A model generated the notes under the pieces. The model was not told where the DNA came from. It made no database searches and worked only from the letters and a program-made list of their open reading frames with translations. 64,000 nucleotides of DNA from Ramlibacter sp. Lineage in GTDB: Bacteria > Pseudomonadota > Gammaproteobacteria > Burkholderiales > Burkholderiaceae_C. Where the stretch lies: positions 1-64,000 of the forward strand of contig JADJPY010000006.1 in NCBI GenBank assembly GCA_016713005.1, written 5' to 3'. Both the position numbers and the translations under genes were made by a program. Shown piece by piece: positions 51,005 through 61,842 of the stretch; the first letter of the stretch is position 1, and each line of letters begins with the position of its first letter.

Positions 51005-52677
51005 CGACCCCCACGCTCGGCACTGGTGTGTCCTCGCTGCCCCCCGAGGGGGCGCGTTTCGGCTTGGAGCGGTCCAGCGCCGAAACCACCGATCCGGCAC
51101 TGCTTGACGTCCGTGGTCTTCGGGTCGCTTTCGGCGGCAAGGAGGTCGTGCACGGCGTGGACTTTTCCATTCAGCCCGGCGAAAAGCTCGCCCTGGTGGG
51201 CGAGTCCGGCTCCGGCAAGACGGTCACGGCCCTGAGCCTGCTCAAGCTGGCGCTCAACGCCGATGTGTCGGGCAGCGCGCAATTTGGCGGACGCGATCTG
51301 CTGGCCTTGCCCGAGCGGGAGCTGCGCGGCATCCGCGGCAGCGACATCGCCATGATCTTCCAGGAGCCCATGACGGCGCTCAACCCGCTGTTCACCGTGG
51401 GCGACCAGATTGCCGAGGTTTTGGAGCTGAAACAGGCCGTAACCCGCAAGCAGGCTTGGTCATCCGCTATTGAATTGATAGCAAGCACGGGCATTCCGGA
51501 GCCTGCAAGGCGCGCCGGCGCGTTCCCCCACCAGCTCTCGGGCGGGCAGCGCCAGCGAGCGATGATTGCCATGGCACTGGCCTGCCAGCCCAAACTGCTG
51601 CTGGCTGATGAGCCCACCACTGCGCTGGACGTGACCTTGCGCGCGCAGATCCTGGATCTGCTGTCCGAGCTGCAGGCCCGAAACGGCATGGCGGTGCTGC
51701 TGATCACGCACGACCTGAATCTGGTTCGCAAGTTTGCCGACCGCGTGGCCGTGATGGAGAGCGGCCACATGGTGGAGCAGGGCGTTGTGGCGGAGGTATT
51801 TGCCAATCCCCGACATGGCTACACCCGAAAGCTGATCGACAGCCGCCCTGTGCGCGACGTGGCCGAAGCGCCCGAACGGCCCGGCGACCCGGTCATGCGG
51901 GCAGAAGAACTGCAGGTCACGTACCCGGTGCCCGTTCCCGGCATCCGGGGCTGGTTCCGGCGCGGCGAGTTCGTCGCCGTCAAGGGCGCGAGCTTTGCCG
52001 TATCCCCCGGGCGCACCGTGGGTGTGATCGGGGAGTCCGGCTCCGGCAAGTCCACGCTGGCACTGGCGGCTCTGGGGTTGATGCCCTCGCGCGGCTTGCT
52101 GGAGGTAGCGGGCCAGGCCTGGGGCAACGACGCTGCGGCCAACAAGGCGCTGCGCCGAACGGTGCAGGTGGTGTTCCAGGACCCGTTTTCGTCGCTGTCG
52201 CCACGCATGACGGTGGAAGAGATCACCGGCGAAGGCCTTCTGGTGCACGAGCCGGGGCTGGCGACCGCCCTGCGGCGCGAACGCGTCATCGCCGCGCTGG
52301 CCGAAGTCGGCCTGCACGAAACGCAGTTTCCCGGCCTGCTCTCACGCTACCCGCACGAGTTCTCTGGCGGGCAGCGCCAGCGCCTGGCCATCGCCCGGGC
52401 GCTGATCGTGCAGCCGCAACTTTTGGTGCTGGACGAACCCACCAGTGCACTGGATGTGACGATCCAGAAGCAGGTGCTGGGCCTCCTGCAGCGCCTGCAA
52501 CGCGAGAAAGGCCTCAGCTTCCTGCTGATCACCCACGACGTGGACGTGATCCGGGCCATGGCCCATGACGTGCTGGTCATGAAAGACGGCCAGATCCTGG
52601 AGGCCGGCACCGTGGGCGAGATACTGGACAACCCGCGTCACGGCTACACCCGCACGCTGGTGGCCGCCGCGACATAA
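51001..52677 (+). CDS. yejF: peptide ABC transporter ATPase YejF (double domain)
   Basis: 558 residues with two nucleotide-binding domains. NBD1 has GESGSGKTVTALSLL, LSGGQRQRAM and LLLADEPTTALDVTL. NBD2 has GESGSGKSTLALAAL, FSGGQRQRLAIARAL and LLVLDEPTSALDVTI. It powers YejBE. Two oddities: the first ~35 residues (TPTLGTGVSSLPPEGARFGL) are coded by a second dispersed repeat, and residues 144-161 (KQAVTRKQAWSSAIELIA) by a 54 bp repeat, both without breaking the frame. Confidence 0.94.
   Translation: MTTPTLGTGVSSLPPEGARFGLERSSAETTDPALLDVRGLRVAFGGKEVVHGVDFSIQPGEKLALVGESGSGKTVTALSLLKLALNADVSGSAQFGGRDLLALPERELRGIRGSDIAMIFQEPMTALNPLFTVGDQIAEVLELKQAVTRKQAWSSAIELIASTGIPEPARRAGAFPHQLSGGQRQRAMIAMALACQPKLLLADEPTTALDVTLRAQILDLLSELQARNGMAVLLITHDLNLVRKFADRVAVMESGHMVEQGVVAEVFANPRHGYTRKLIDSRPVRDVAEAPERPGDPVMRAEELQVTYPVPVPGIRGWFRRGEFVAVKGASFAVSPGRTVGVIGESGSGKSTLALAALGLMPSRGLLEVAGQAWGNDAAANKALRRTVQVVFQDPFSSLSPRMTVEEITGEGLLVHEPGLATALRRERVIAALAEVGLHETQFPGLLSRYPHEFSGGQRQRLAIARALIVQPQLLVLDEPTSALDVTIQKQVLGLLQRLQREKGLSFLLITHDVDVIRAMAHDVLVMKDGQILEAGTVGEILDNPRHGYTRTLVAAAT
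51010..51080 (+). repeat. second dispersed repeat family, copy A (in yejF 5' end)
   Basis: CCCACGCTCGGCACTGGTGT, then TCGCTGCCCCCCGAGGGGGC and GGCTTGGAGCGGTCCAGCG. Related to 60882-60952. The core CCCCCCGAGGGGGC is a near-palindrome. Confidence 0.65.
51430..51482 (+). repeat. 54 bp dispersed repeat, copy 6 (inside yejF)
   Basis: AAACAGGCCGTAACCCGCAA, GCAGGCTTGGTCATCC, GCTATTGAATTGATAGC. In frame; no stop or shift caused. Confidence 0.75.
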
Positions 52678-52681
52678 ATCG

Positions 52682-52710
52682 TTGCAAATCAAGGATTTAC
52701 GCGCTACAAT
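52682..52710 (+). promoter_or_regulatory. sigma-70 promoter of the rimP-nusA-infB operon
   Basis: TTGCAA at 52682-52687 and TACAAT at 52705-52710, spacing 17 bp. Starts 5 bp after the yejF stop. Confidence 0.7.
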
Positions 52711-52723
52711 GGCGGTCTCACGA

Positions 52724-52760
52724 CCAAACGGGCGGGTACCAACCGCCCGTTTTTTTTGGT
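52724..52760 (+). terminator. intrinsic terminator or attenuator ahead of rimP
   Basis: AACGGGCGG (52727-52735) pairs with CCGCCCGTT (52743-52751), followed by eight or nine T. It lies between the promoter and rimP, so it must be read through for operon expression. It may also stop yejF transcripts. Confidence 0.75.
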
Positions 52761-52787
52761 CGAACGCTTTTGGAGTGTGCAAACAAG

Positions 52788-53369
52788 GTGGCATTGCAGG
52801 ACATCGTCGAACAAACCGTGACAGGGCTGGGCTATGACCTGGTGGAGCTGGAGCGCTCCGCAGGTGGCCTTTTGCGCGTCACGATCGACCTGCCCTGGCA
52901 GCCCGGTGTCGAGCAGTTCGTCAACGTCGAGGATTGCGAAAAGGTCACCCGCCAGTTGCAGTTTGCGCTGGAGGTCGACGCGGTTGAATACAAGCGCCTC
53001 GAGGTGTCTTCCCCGGGAATTGACCGGCCGTTGCGCCGCGAAGCGGATTTCCAGCGCTTCGCCGGCTCGGTGGTGGACATCACGCTGAAGGCGCCGATGG
53101 GTGCCGCGTCCGCCGGCCAGGTGTCCCCCAACCGCAAGAAATTCCGCGGCACGCTGGAGCGCAGCGAGTCGGGAGGCTGGCAGATCGTCTGGAGCGAGGC
53201 TCCCGAAGTGAAGCCAGGCCAGAAAGTCAGCCGCAAGCGGGCGCCCGCGCCCGTGCAGGCTTTGGGATTTGCGCTGGACGAGCTCAGGGAAGCCCGGCTG
53301 GCACCGATTGTCGATTTCAAGGGGCGCAAACCCGCCGTCCCCGCAACTGATTTAGCAGGAGAGAACTGA
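52788..53369 (+). CDS. rimP: ribosome maturation factor RimP
   Basis: 193 residues from GTG 52788 (VALQDIVEQTVTGLGYDLVE); a TTG at 52770 is in frame but the homologous start is here. RimP N domain (ERSAGGLLRVTIDLPW, VNVEDCEKVTRQLQFALEVD, LEVSSPGIDRPLRREADF) and C-terminal SH3-like barrel (RGTLERSESGGWQIVW) with a Lys/Arg/Pro-rich insertion (KVSRKRAPAPVQ). Needed for 30S assembly. First gene of the operon. Confidence 0.93.
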   Translation: MALQDIVEQTVTGLGYDLVELERSAGGLLRVTIDLPWQPGVEQFVNVEDCEKVTRQLQFALEVDAVEYKRLEVSSPGIDRPLRREADFQRFAGSVVDITLKAPMGAASAGQVSPNRKKFRGTLERSESGGWQIVWSEAPEVKPGQKVSRKRAPAPVQALGFALDELREARLAPIVDFKGRKPAVPATDLAGEN

Positions 53370-53370
53370 C

Positions 53371-54855
53371 ATGAATCGCGAAATGCTGATGCTGGTGGAA
53401 GCCATCTCGCGCGAAAAGAACGTCGAACGCGATGTGGTGTTCGGCGCTGTCGAAGCCGCGCTGGCCCAGGCGACCAAGAAGCTCTACGAAGGCGAAGTGG
53501 ACATCCGTGTGGCGGTGGACCGCGACAGCGGCGACTACGAGACCTTCCGCCGCTGGCTGGTGGTCCCCGACGACGCCGGCCTGCAGAACCCGGAAGCCGA
53601 AGAGATGCTGATGGACGCGCTGGAACGCGTCTCCGATGTCGAAGCCGGCGACTACATCGAGGAGCCGGTGGATTCGGTGCCCATCGGGCGCATTGGCGCC
53701 ATGGCTGCCAAGCAGGTCATCCTGCAGAAGATCCGTGATGCCGAGCGCGAAATGCTGCTCAACGACTTCATGTCGCGCGGCGACAAGATCTTTGTGGGCA
53801 CCGTCAAGCGCATGGACAAGGGCGACATCATTGTTGAATCCGGCCGTGTCGAGGGCCGCCTGCGCCGCGGCGAGATGATCCCCAAGGAAAACCTGCGCAA
53901 TGGCGACCGCGTGCGGGCCATGATCATGGAAGTCGACCTGACGCTGCGCGGCGCGCCCATCATCCTCTCGCGCTCGGCGCCCGAGTTCATGATCGAGCTG
54001 TTCCGCCAGGAAGTCCCCGAGATCGAACAGGGCCTGCTGGAGATCAAGTCCTGCGCCCGCGATCCCGGCAGCCGCGCCAAGATCGCCGTGCTTTCGCACG
54101 ACAAGCGCGTCGACCCCATCGGCACCTGCGTGGGCGTGCGCGGGACCCGCGTCAATGCCGTCACCAACGAGCTGGCCGGCGAGCGTGTGGACATCGTGTT
54201 GTGGTCCGAGGACCCGGCCCAGTTCGTGATCGGCGCGCTGGCGCCGGCCAACGTGTCTTCCATCGTGGTGGACGAGGAAAAGCACGCCATGGATGTGGTG
54301 GTGGACGAGGAAAACCTCGCCATCGCCATTGGCCGCGGCGGCCAGAACGTGCGGCTGGCGTCCGACCTCACGGGCTGGAAGATCAACATCATGGACGCCA
54401 ACGAGTCTGCCCAGAAGCAGGCCGAGGAAACCGACTCCACCCGCAAGCTGTTCATGGAAAAGCTCGATGTGGACCAGGAAATCGCCGACATCCTGATCTC
54501 CGAAGGCTTCACCAGCCTGGAGGAAGTGGCCTACGTGCCCATTTCCGAAATGCAGGAAATCGAGAGCTTTGACGAAGACACGATCAACGAGCTGCGCGCC
54601 CGTGCCAAGGACGCGCTGCTGACAATGGAAATTGCCAAGGAAGAAAGCGTCGAGGAGGTCTCGCAGGACCTGCGCGACCTCGAAGGACTCACGCCGGCGC
54701 TGATTGCGCAGCTGGCCGAGTCCGGGGTGCACACCCGCGACGATCTCGCCGACCTCGCGGTCGACGAACTCACCGACATCACCGGCCAGTCTGCGGACGA
54801 AGCCAAAGCGCTGATCATGAAGGCACGCGAGCATTGGTTCGTGGGTCAAGAGTAA
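53371..54855 (+). CDS. nusA: transcription termination/antitermination factor NusA
   Basis: 494 residues. N-terminal RNA-polymerase-binding domain (MNREMLMLVEAISREKNVER), S1 domain (IFVGTVKRMDKGDIIVESGR), two KH domains (GVRGTRVNAVTNELAGERVD, LAIAIGRGGQNVRLASDL) and two C-terminal acidic helix-hairpin-helix repeats (ISEGFTSLEEVAYVP, LAESGVHTRDDLADLA). AGGAGAG precedes the start. Acts in pausing, termination and rRNA antitermination. Confidence 0.96.
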   Translation: MNREMLMLVEAISREKNVERDVVFGAVEAALAQATKKLYEGEVDIRVAVDRDSGDYETFRRWLVVPDDAGLQNPEAEEMLMDALERVSDVEAGDYIEEPVDSVPIGRIGAMAAKQVILQKIRDAEREMLLNDFMSRGDKIFVGTVKRMDKGDIIVESGRVEGRLRRGEMIPKENLRNGDRVRAMIMEVDLTLRGAPIILSRSAPEFMIELFRQEVPEIEQGLLEIKSCARDPGSRAKIAVLSHDKRVDPIGTCVGVRGTRVNAVTNELAGERVDIVLWSEDPAQFVIGALAPANVSSIVVDEEKHAMDVVVDEENLAIAIGRGGQNVRLASDLTGWKINIMDANESAQKQAEETDSTRKLFMEKLDVDQEIADILISEGFTSLEEVAYVPISEMQEIESFDEDTINELRARAKDALLTMEIAKEESVEEVSQDLRDLEGLTPALIAQLAESGVHTRDDLADLAVDELTDITGQSADEAKALIMKAREHWFVGQE

Positions 54856-54878
54856 GGCCATGGAGGCAAATACCCAAT

Positions 54879-57706
<2,828 letters not shown>

Positions 57707-57707
<1 letters not shown>

Positions 57708-58078
57708 TGCCGGCCCGCAAGTCCGCCACGCCCAACCGCGCCTTCAAGGTTGCCGACCAGATCCAGCGCGATCTGACGGAGCTGATCGCGCGCGAGCTGA
57801 AGGACCCGCGGGTGGGCATGGTCACCATCCAGGCGGTGGAGGTGACGCCGGATTACGCGCACGCCAAGGTGTTCTTCAGCCTGCTCAACGGCGATCCGCA
57901 GGAGACCACGGATGCGCTGAACCAGGCCGCAGGCTTCCTGCGCAACGGGCTGTTCAAGCGGCTGCATATCCACACCGTGCCCACGCTGCACTTCCACTTT
58001 GACCGCACGACCGAGCGCGCCGCCGACATGAACGCGCTGATCGCACAGGCCGTCGCCTCGCGCGCAAAAGAGGACTGA
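57707..58078 (+). CDS. rbfA: 30S ribosome-binding factor RbfA
   Basis: 123 residues; the start overlaps the infB stop by one base (TAATG). KH-like fold: RAFKVADQIQRDLTELIARE, LKDPRVGMVTIQAVEVTPDY, AHAKVFFSLLNGDPQETTDA and PTLHFHFDRTTERAADMNAL. Late 30S maturation and cold adaptation. Two bp separate it from truB. Confidence 0.95.
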
Positions 58079-58080
58079 GC

Positions 58081-59052
58081 ATGCACGCGCCACGCACGAG
58101 GGTGCAGCGGCGCCCCGTGCATGGGGTGTTGCTGCTCGACAAGCCGCTGGGACTGTCCAGCAACCAGGCCCTGCAGAAATGCAAGTGGCTGCTGCGCGCC
58201 GACAAGGCCGGCCACACGGGCACGCTGGATCCGCTCGCCACCGGCGTGCTTCCGCTGTGCTTTGGCGCCGCCACCAAGTTCAGCCAACTGCATCTGGACG
58301 CCGACAAGACCTACGAAGCCACCGTGCTGCTGGGAGTGAAGACCTCCACTGGCGACGCCGAGGGCGAGGTGATCGAGCGGCGCGCTGTTGGGGAGATCAC
58401 CCCTGCACGGCTGGACGAAGTGGCACGCCAGTTCACCGGCGTGATCCGCCAGGTGCCGCCCATGCACAGCGCGCTCAAGCGCGACGGCCGCGCCTTGTAC
58501 GAATACGCCCGCGAGGGCATCGAGATCGAGCGGCAAGCCCGGGAAGTCACGATTCATGAGCTAAAACTTTCCCCAGCCCCCGCCGATATTGGCGCGACCG
58601 CTATTAAATTGGTAGCAAATGTGAGCAAGGGCACGTACATCCGGACCCTGGGCGAAGACATCGGCGAGGCGCTGGGCTGCGGTGCGCACCTCGCATCGCT
58701 GCGCCGCGTGGCCACGGGGGCGTTTGAAGTCTCGCAGTGCGTCACATTGAGTGCCCTGGAGGCCATGGACGAGGGCCAGCGCCTGGCCAGCCTGCGGCCG
58801 GTGGCGTCGCTGCTGCCCGATCACACGCCTGTCACGCTGGACGCGGACAATGCGGGGCGCTTCCTCAGCGGCCTGCGCCGCCGCGGCGAATGGCCTGACC
58901 ACACGCACATCGCCGTCTACGGGCCCGCCAGCGGACCCGACGGCACACCGGGCTCGCTGCTCGGCACGGCCCACATCAGGGCCGGTGAACTGATCCCGGG
59001 GCGACTGCTGAGCCCCCCTGAAATACAGCAAATCCTGGAAACGAGAACATGA
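58081..59052 (+). CDS. truB: tRNA pseudouridine(55) synthase TruB
   Basis: 323 residues. VHGVLLLDKPLGLSSNQALQ, the catalytic Asp in GHTGTLDPLATGVLPLCFG, and VSKGTYIRTLGEDIGEALGC are the family motifs. Modifies U55 of the tRNA T-loop. Residues 161-179 (LKLSPAPADIGATAIKLVA) are coded by a dispersed 54 bp repeat, just before the conserved SKGTYIR strand, and the frame stays open. The stop overlaps typA. Confidence 0.95.
   Translation: MHAPRTRVQRRPVHGVLLLDKPLGLSSNQALQKCKWLLRADKAGHTGTLDPLATGVLPLCFGAATKFSQLHLDADKTYEATVLLGVKTSTGDAEGEVIERRAVGEITPARLDEVARQFTGVIRQVPPMHSALKRDGRALYEYAREGIEIERQAREVTIHELKLSPAPADIGATAIKLVANVSKGTYIRTLGEDIGEALGCGAHLASLRRVATGAFEVSQCVTLSALEAMDEGQRLASLRPVASLLPDHTPVTLDADNAGRFLSGLRRRGEWPDHTHIAVYGPASGPDGTPGSLLGTAHIRAGELIPGRLLSPPEIQQILETRT
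58563..58617 (+). repeat. 54 bp dispersed repeat, copy 7 (inside truB)
   Basis: AAAACTTTCCCCAGCCCCCG, CCGATATTGGCGCGACC, GCTATTAAATTGGTAGC. Same orientation and reading phase as the yejF copy. Confidence 0.8.
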
Positions 59053-60878
59053 GCAACAAGCAAATCCGCAACATCGCCATCATCGCCCACGTGGACCATG
59101 GCAAGACCACCATGGTGGACCAGCTCCTTCGCCAGTCCGGCACCTTTGCCGACCATGAGAAAGTGGTCGACACCGTCATGGACAACAACGCCATCGAGCG
59201 CGAGCGCGGCATCACCATCCTGGCCAAGAACTGCGCCGTGAGCTGGAAAGGCACGCACATCAACATCGTCGACACACCCGGCCACGCCGACTTTGGCGGC
59301 GAGGTGGAGCGCGCGCTGTCCATGGTGGACGGCGTGGTGCTGCTGATTGACGCGCAGGAAGGCCCCATGCCACAGACGCGCTTTGTCACCAAGAAGGCGC
59401 TGGCGCTGGGCCTGCGTCCCATCCTGGTGGTGAACAAGGTCGACAAGCCGGGCTCCCGTCCCGACTACGTGGTCAACGCCGCGTTCGACCTGTTCGACAA
59501 GCTGGGCGCCACCGACGAGCAGCTCGACTTTCCCGTGGTCTACGCCTCGGGCATCAACGGCTGGTCGTCCATGGAGCAGGGCGGGCAGGGCGAGCAGTGG
59601 GGCCCGGATATGTCCGCGCTGTTTGACACCATCCTCAAGCATGTGCCCGCGCACGAGGGCGACCCGGCGGCACCACTGCAGCTGCAGATCTCCGCGCTGG
59701 ACTTCTCCACCTTTGTGGGTCGCATCGGCGTGGGCCGCGTGAGCGCCGGCACCATCCGCCCGATGATGGACGTGCTGGTCATGGAAGGGCCGGACGGCAA
59801 GGCCGTCAAGGGCCGCGTCAACCAGGTGCTGACCTTCCAGGGCCTGGAGCGCGTGCAGGTCACCGAAGCCGGCCCGGGCGACATCGTGCTGGTCAACGGC
59901 ATTGCCGAGATCGGCATCGGCGTCACCGTCACCGACCCGCTCAAGCCGGCGCCGCTGCCCATGCTGAAGGTGGACGAGCCCACGCTGACGATGAACTTCT
60001 GCGTCAACACCAGCCCGCTGGCGGGTCGCGAGGGCAAGTACGTGACCAGCCGCCAGATCTGGGACCGCCTGCAAAAGGAACTGCAGCACAACGTGGCGCT
60101 GCGCGTCTCCGAGACCAACGAAGAAGGCATTTTTGAAGTGATGGGCCGCGGCGAACTGCACCTGACCATCCTGCTGGAGAACATGCGCCGCGAGGGATTC
60201 GAGCTGGCCGTGTCCAAGCCGCGCGTGGTGTTCCGCAACGTGGACGGGGTGCGCCACGAGCCGATCGAGATGGTGACCGCCGACATCGAGGAGCAGCACC
60301 AGGGCGGCGTGATGCAGGCGCTGGGCGAGCGCAAGGGCGACCTGCTCAACATGGAGCCGGACGGCCGTGGCCGCGTGCGCCTGGAGTACCGCATCCCGGC
60401 GCGCGGCCTGATCGGCTTCACCAACGAGTTTCTCAACCTCACGCGCGGTTCGGGCCTGATCTCCAACATCTTTGACGGCTACGAACCGCACAAGGGCGAT
60501 ATCGCCAGCCGAAAGAACGGTGTGCTGATCTCCATGGACGACGGCGAGATCTTCAACTACGCGCTGGGCAAGCTGGACGACCGCGGCCGCATGTTCGTGC
60601 GCGCCAACGATCCGGTCTACGAAGGCATGATCGTGGGCATCCACAACCGCGACAACGACCTGGTGGTCAATGCGGTGCGCACCAAGCAGCTGACCAACTT
60701 CCGTGTCAGCGGCAAGGAAGACGCGATCAAGATCACGCCGCCGATCCAGCTGACGCTGGAGTACGGCGTGGAATTCATCGAGGACGACGAACTGGTGGAG
60801 ATCACGCCCAAGAGCATCCGCCTGCGCAAGCGTTTTCTCAAGGAGCACGAACGCAAGCGTGCTTCACGCGAAGCGTGA
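59049..60878 (+). CDS. typA: ribosome-associated GTPase TypA/BipA
   Basis: 609 residues, overlaps truB by 4 bp. G domain IAIIAHVDHGKTTMVDQLLR, ERERGITILAKNC, DTPGHADFGGEVERALSMVD, NKVDKPGSRPDYV. Later domains resemble EF-G III/V (GRGELHLTILLENMRREGFE) and end with the BipA-specific domain (SIRLRKRFLKEHERKRASR). Acts in 50S assembly at low temperature or stress. Confidence 0.96.
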   Translation: MSNKQIRNIAIIAHVDHGKTTMVDQLLRQSGTFADHEKVVDTVMDNNAIERERGITILAKNCAVSWKGTHINIVDTPGHADFGGEVERALSMVDGVVLLIDAQEGPMPQTRFVTKKALALGLRPILVVNKVDKPGSRPDYVVNAAFDLFDKLGATDEQLDFPVVYASGINGWSSMEQGGQGEQWGPDMSALFDTILKHVPAHEGDPAAPLQLQISALDFSTFVGRIGVGRVSAGTIRPMMDVLVMEGPDGKAVKGRVNQVLTFQGLERVQVTEAGPGDIVLVNGIAEIGIGVTVTDPLKPAPLPMLKVDEPTLTMNFCVNTSPLAGREGKYVTSRQIWDRLQKELQHNVALRVSETNEEGIFEVMGRGELHLTILLENMRREGFELAVSKPRVVFRNVDGVRHEPIEMVTADIEEQHQGGVMQALGERKGDLLNMEPDGRGRVRLEYRIPARGLIGFTNEFLNLTRGSGLISNIFDGYEPHKGDIASRKNGVLISMDDGEIFNYALGKLDDRGRMFVRANDPVYEGMIVGIHNRDNDLVVNAVRTKQLTNFRVSGKEDAIKITPPIQLTLEYGVEFIEDDELVEITPKSIRLRKRFLKEHERKRASREA

Positions 60879-60881
60879 GCC

Positions 60882-60952
60882 CCCGCGCTTCGTCACTGCG
60901 TGTGGTCGCTGCCCCCCGCGGGGGCCGTGGCGTGCTCGGGGCGGCCCAGCGG
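60882..60952 (+). repeat. second dispersed repeat family, copy B (intergenic)
   Basis: CCCCGCGCTTCGTCACTGCG, TCGCTGCCCCCCGCGGGGGC, GCTCGGGGCGGCCCAGCG. Fills the gap between typA and the EamA gene. Confidence 0.65.
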
Positions 60953-60960
60953 ACGCCGGC

Positions 60961-61842
60961 ATGAAGCTGCGGCACGGTCAGGCCGTCTGGCTGATGGTGG
61001 CGGTGACCCTGATGTGGTCCATCGCCGGGGTGGTCACGCGCCAGCTCGAGCACGCCAGGAGCTTCGAGGTGACGTTCTGGCGCAGCCTCTTCACCATGGT
61101 CTCGCTGCTGGTGATCCTGCCGCTGTGGCAGGGCCGGGGCGTGTTCCGCGCCATGCACTGGAAGAGCCCGTATTTCTGGCTGTCGGGTGTGTGCTGGGCC
61201 GTGATGTTCACCGCCTTCATGGTGGCGCTGACGCTGACAACCGTGGCCAATGTGCTGGTGACGATGGCGCTGGGCCCGCTGTTCACCGCCCTCATTTCCC
61301 GCGTCTTCATCGGCCACAAGCTGCCCGCGCGCACCTGGCTTGCGATCGTGGTGGCCGGCGTGGGCATTGGCTGGATGTATGGATCGCAGGTCAGTCTGGG
61401 GGCGCCGGGGGTGCTGCTGGGCTCTCTGGTGGCACTGTGTGTGCCGATTGCGGGTGCGGTGCAATGGACCGTGACCCAGCGCAGCCAGGCCCATGGCGAA
61501 CAGCTCGACCTGGTGCCTTGTGTGCTGGTTGGGGCCGTGCTCTCCACGGCGGTGACGTTCCCGCTGTCGTTCCCGTTCATGGCGACGGGTGCCGACATCG
61601 CCTGGCTGGGCCTGCTGGGGCTGGTTCAGCTGGCGATCCCCTGCACGCTCTCTGTCATCTGTGCCCGGGTGCTGCAGGCACCTGAGGTGTCGCTGCTGGC
61701 GCTGCTGGAGATCATTTTTGGCATCGCGCTGGCCTGGTTTGGCGCCCATGAGCAGCCCGGCGCCAACGTGTTGGCGGGTGGGGCGCTTGTGTTGGGCGCG
61801 CTGGTGACAAACGAACTGGTTGGCTGGAGGCAACGCGCATGA
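60961..61842 (+). CDS. EamA/DMT-family transporter
   Basis: 293 residues from ATG 60961. Ten membrane helices in two EamA halves: AVWLMVAVTLMWSIAGVVTR, EVTFWRSLFTMVSLLVILPL and VALTLTTVANVLVTMALGPL in the first; ALLEIIFGIALAWFGAHEQP near the end of the second. Drug/metabolite exporters of this type move small metabolites or amino acids. Substrate unknown. Overlaps the next gene by 4 bp. Confidence 0.88.
   Translation: MKLRHGQAVWLMVAVTLMWSIAGVVTRQLEHARSFEVTFWRSLFTMVSLLVILPLWQGRGVFRAMHWKSPYFWLSGVCWAVMFTAFMVALTLTTVANVLVTMALGPLFTALISRVFIGHKLPARTWLAIVVAGVGIGWMYGSQVSLGAPGVLLGSLVALCVPIAGAVQWTVTQRSQAHGEQLDLVPCVLVGAVLSTAVTFPLSFPFMATGADIAWLGLLGLVQLAIPCTLSVICARVLQAPEVSLLALLEIIFGIALAWFGAHEQPGANVLAGGALVLGALVTNELVGWRQRA

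Noticed and set aside
58917..60848. 643-codon open frame antisense to truB and typA
   Set aside because: Shadow frame; composition (many His, Gln, Val) follows reversed codons of typA and it has no start signal.
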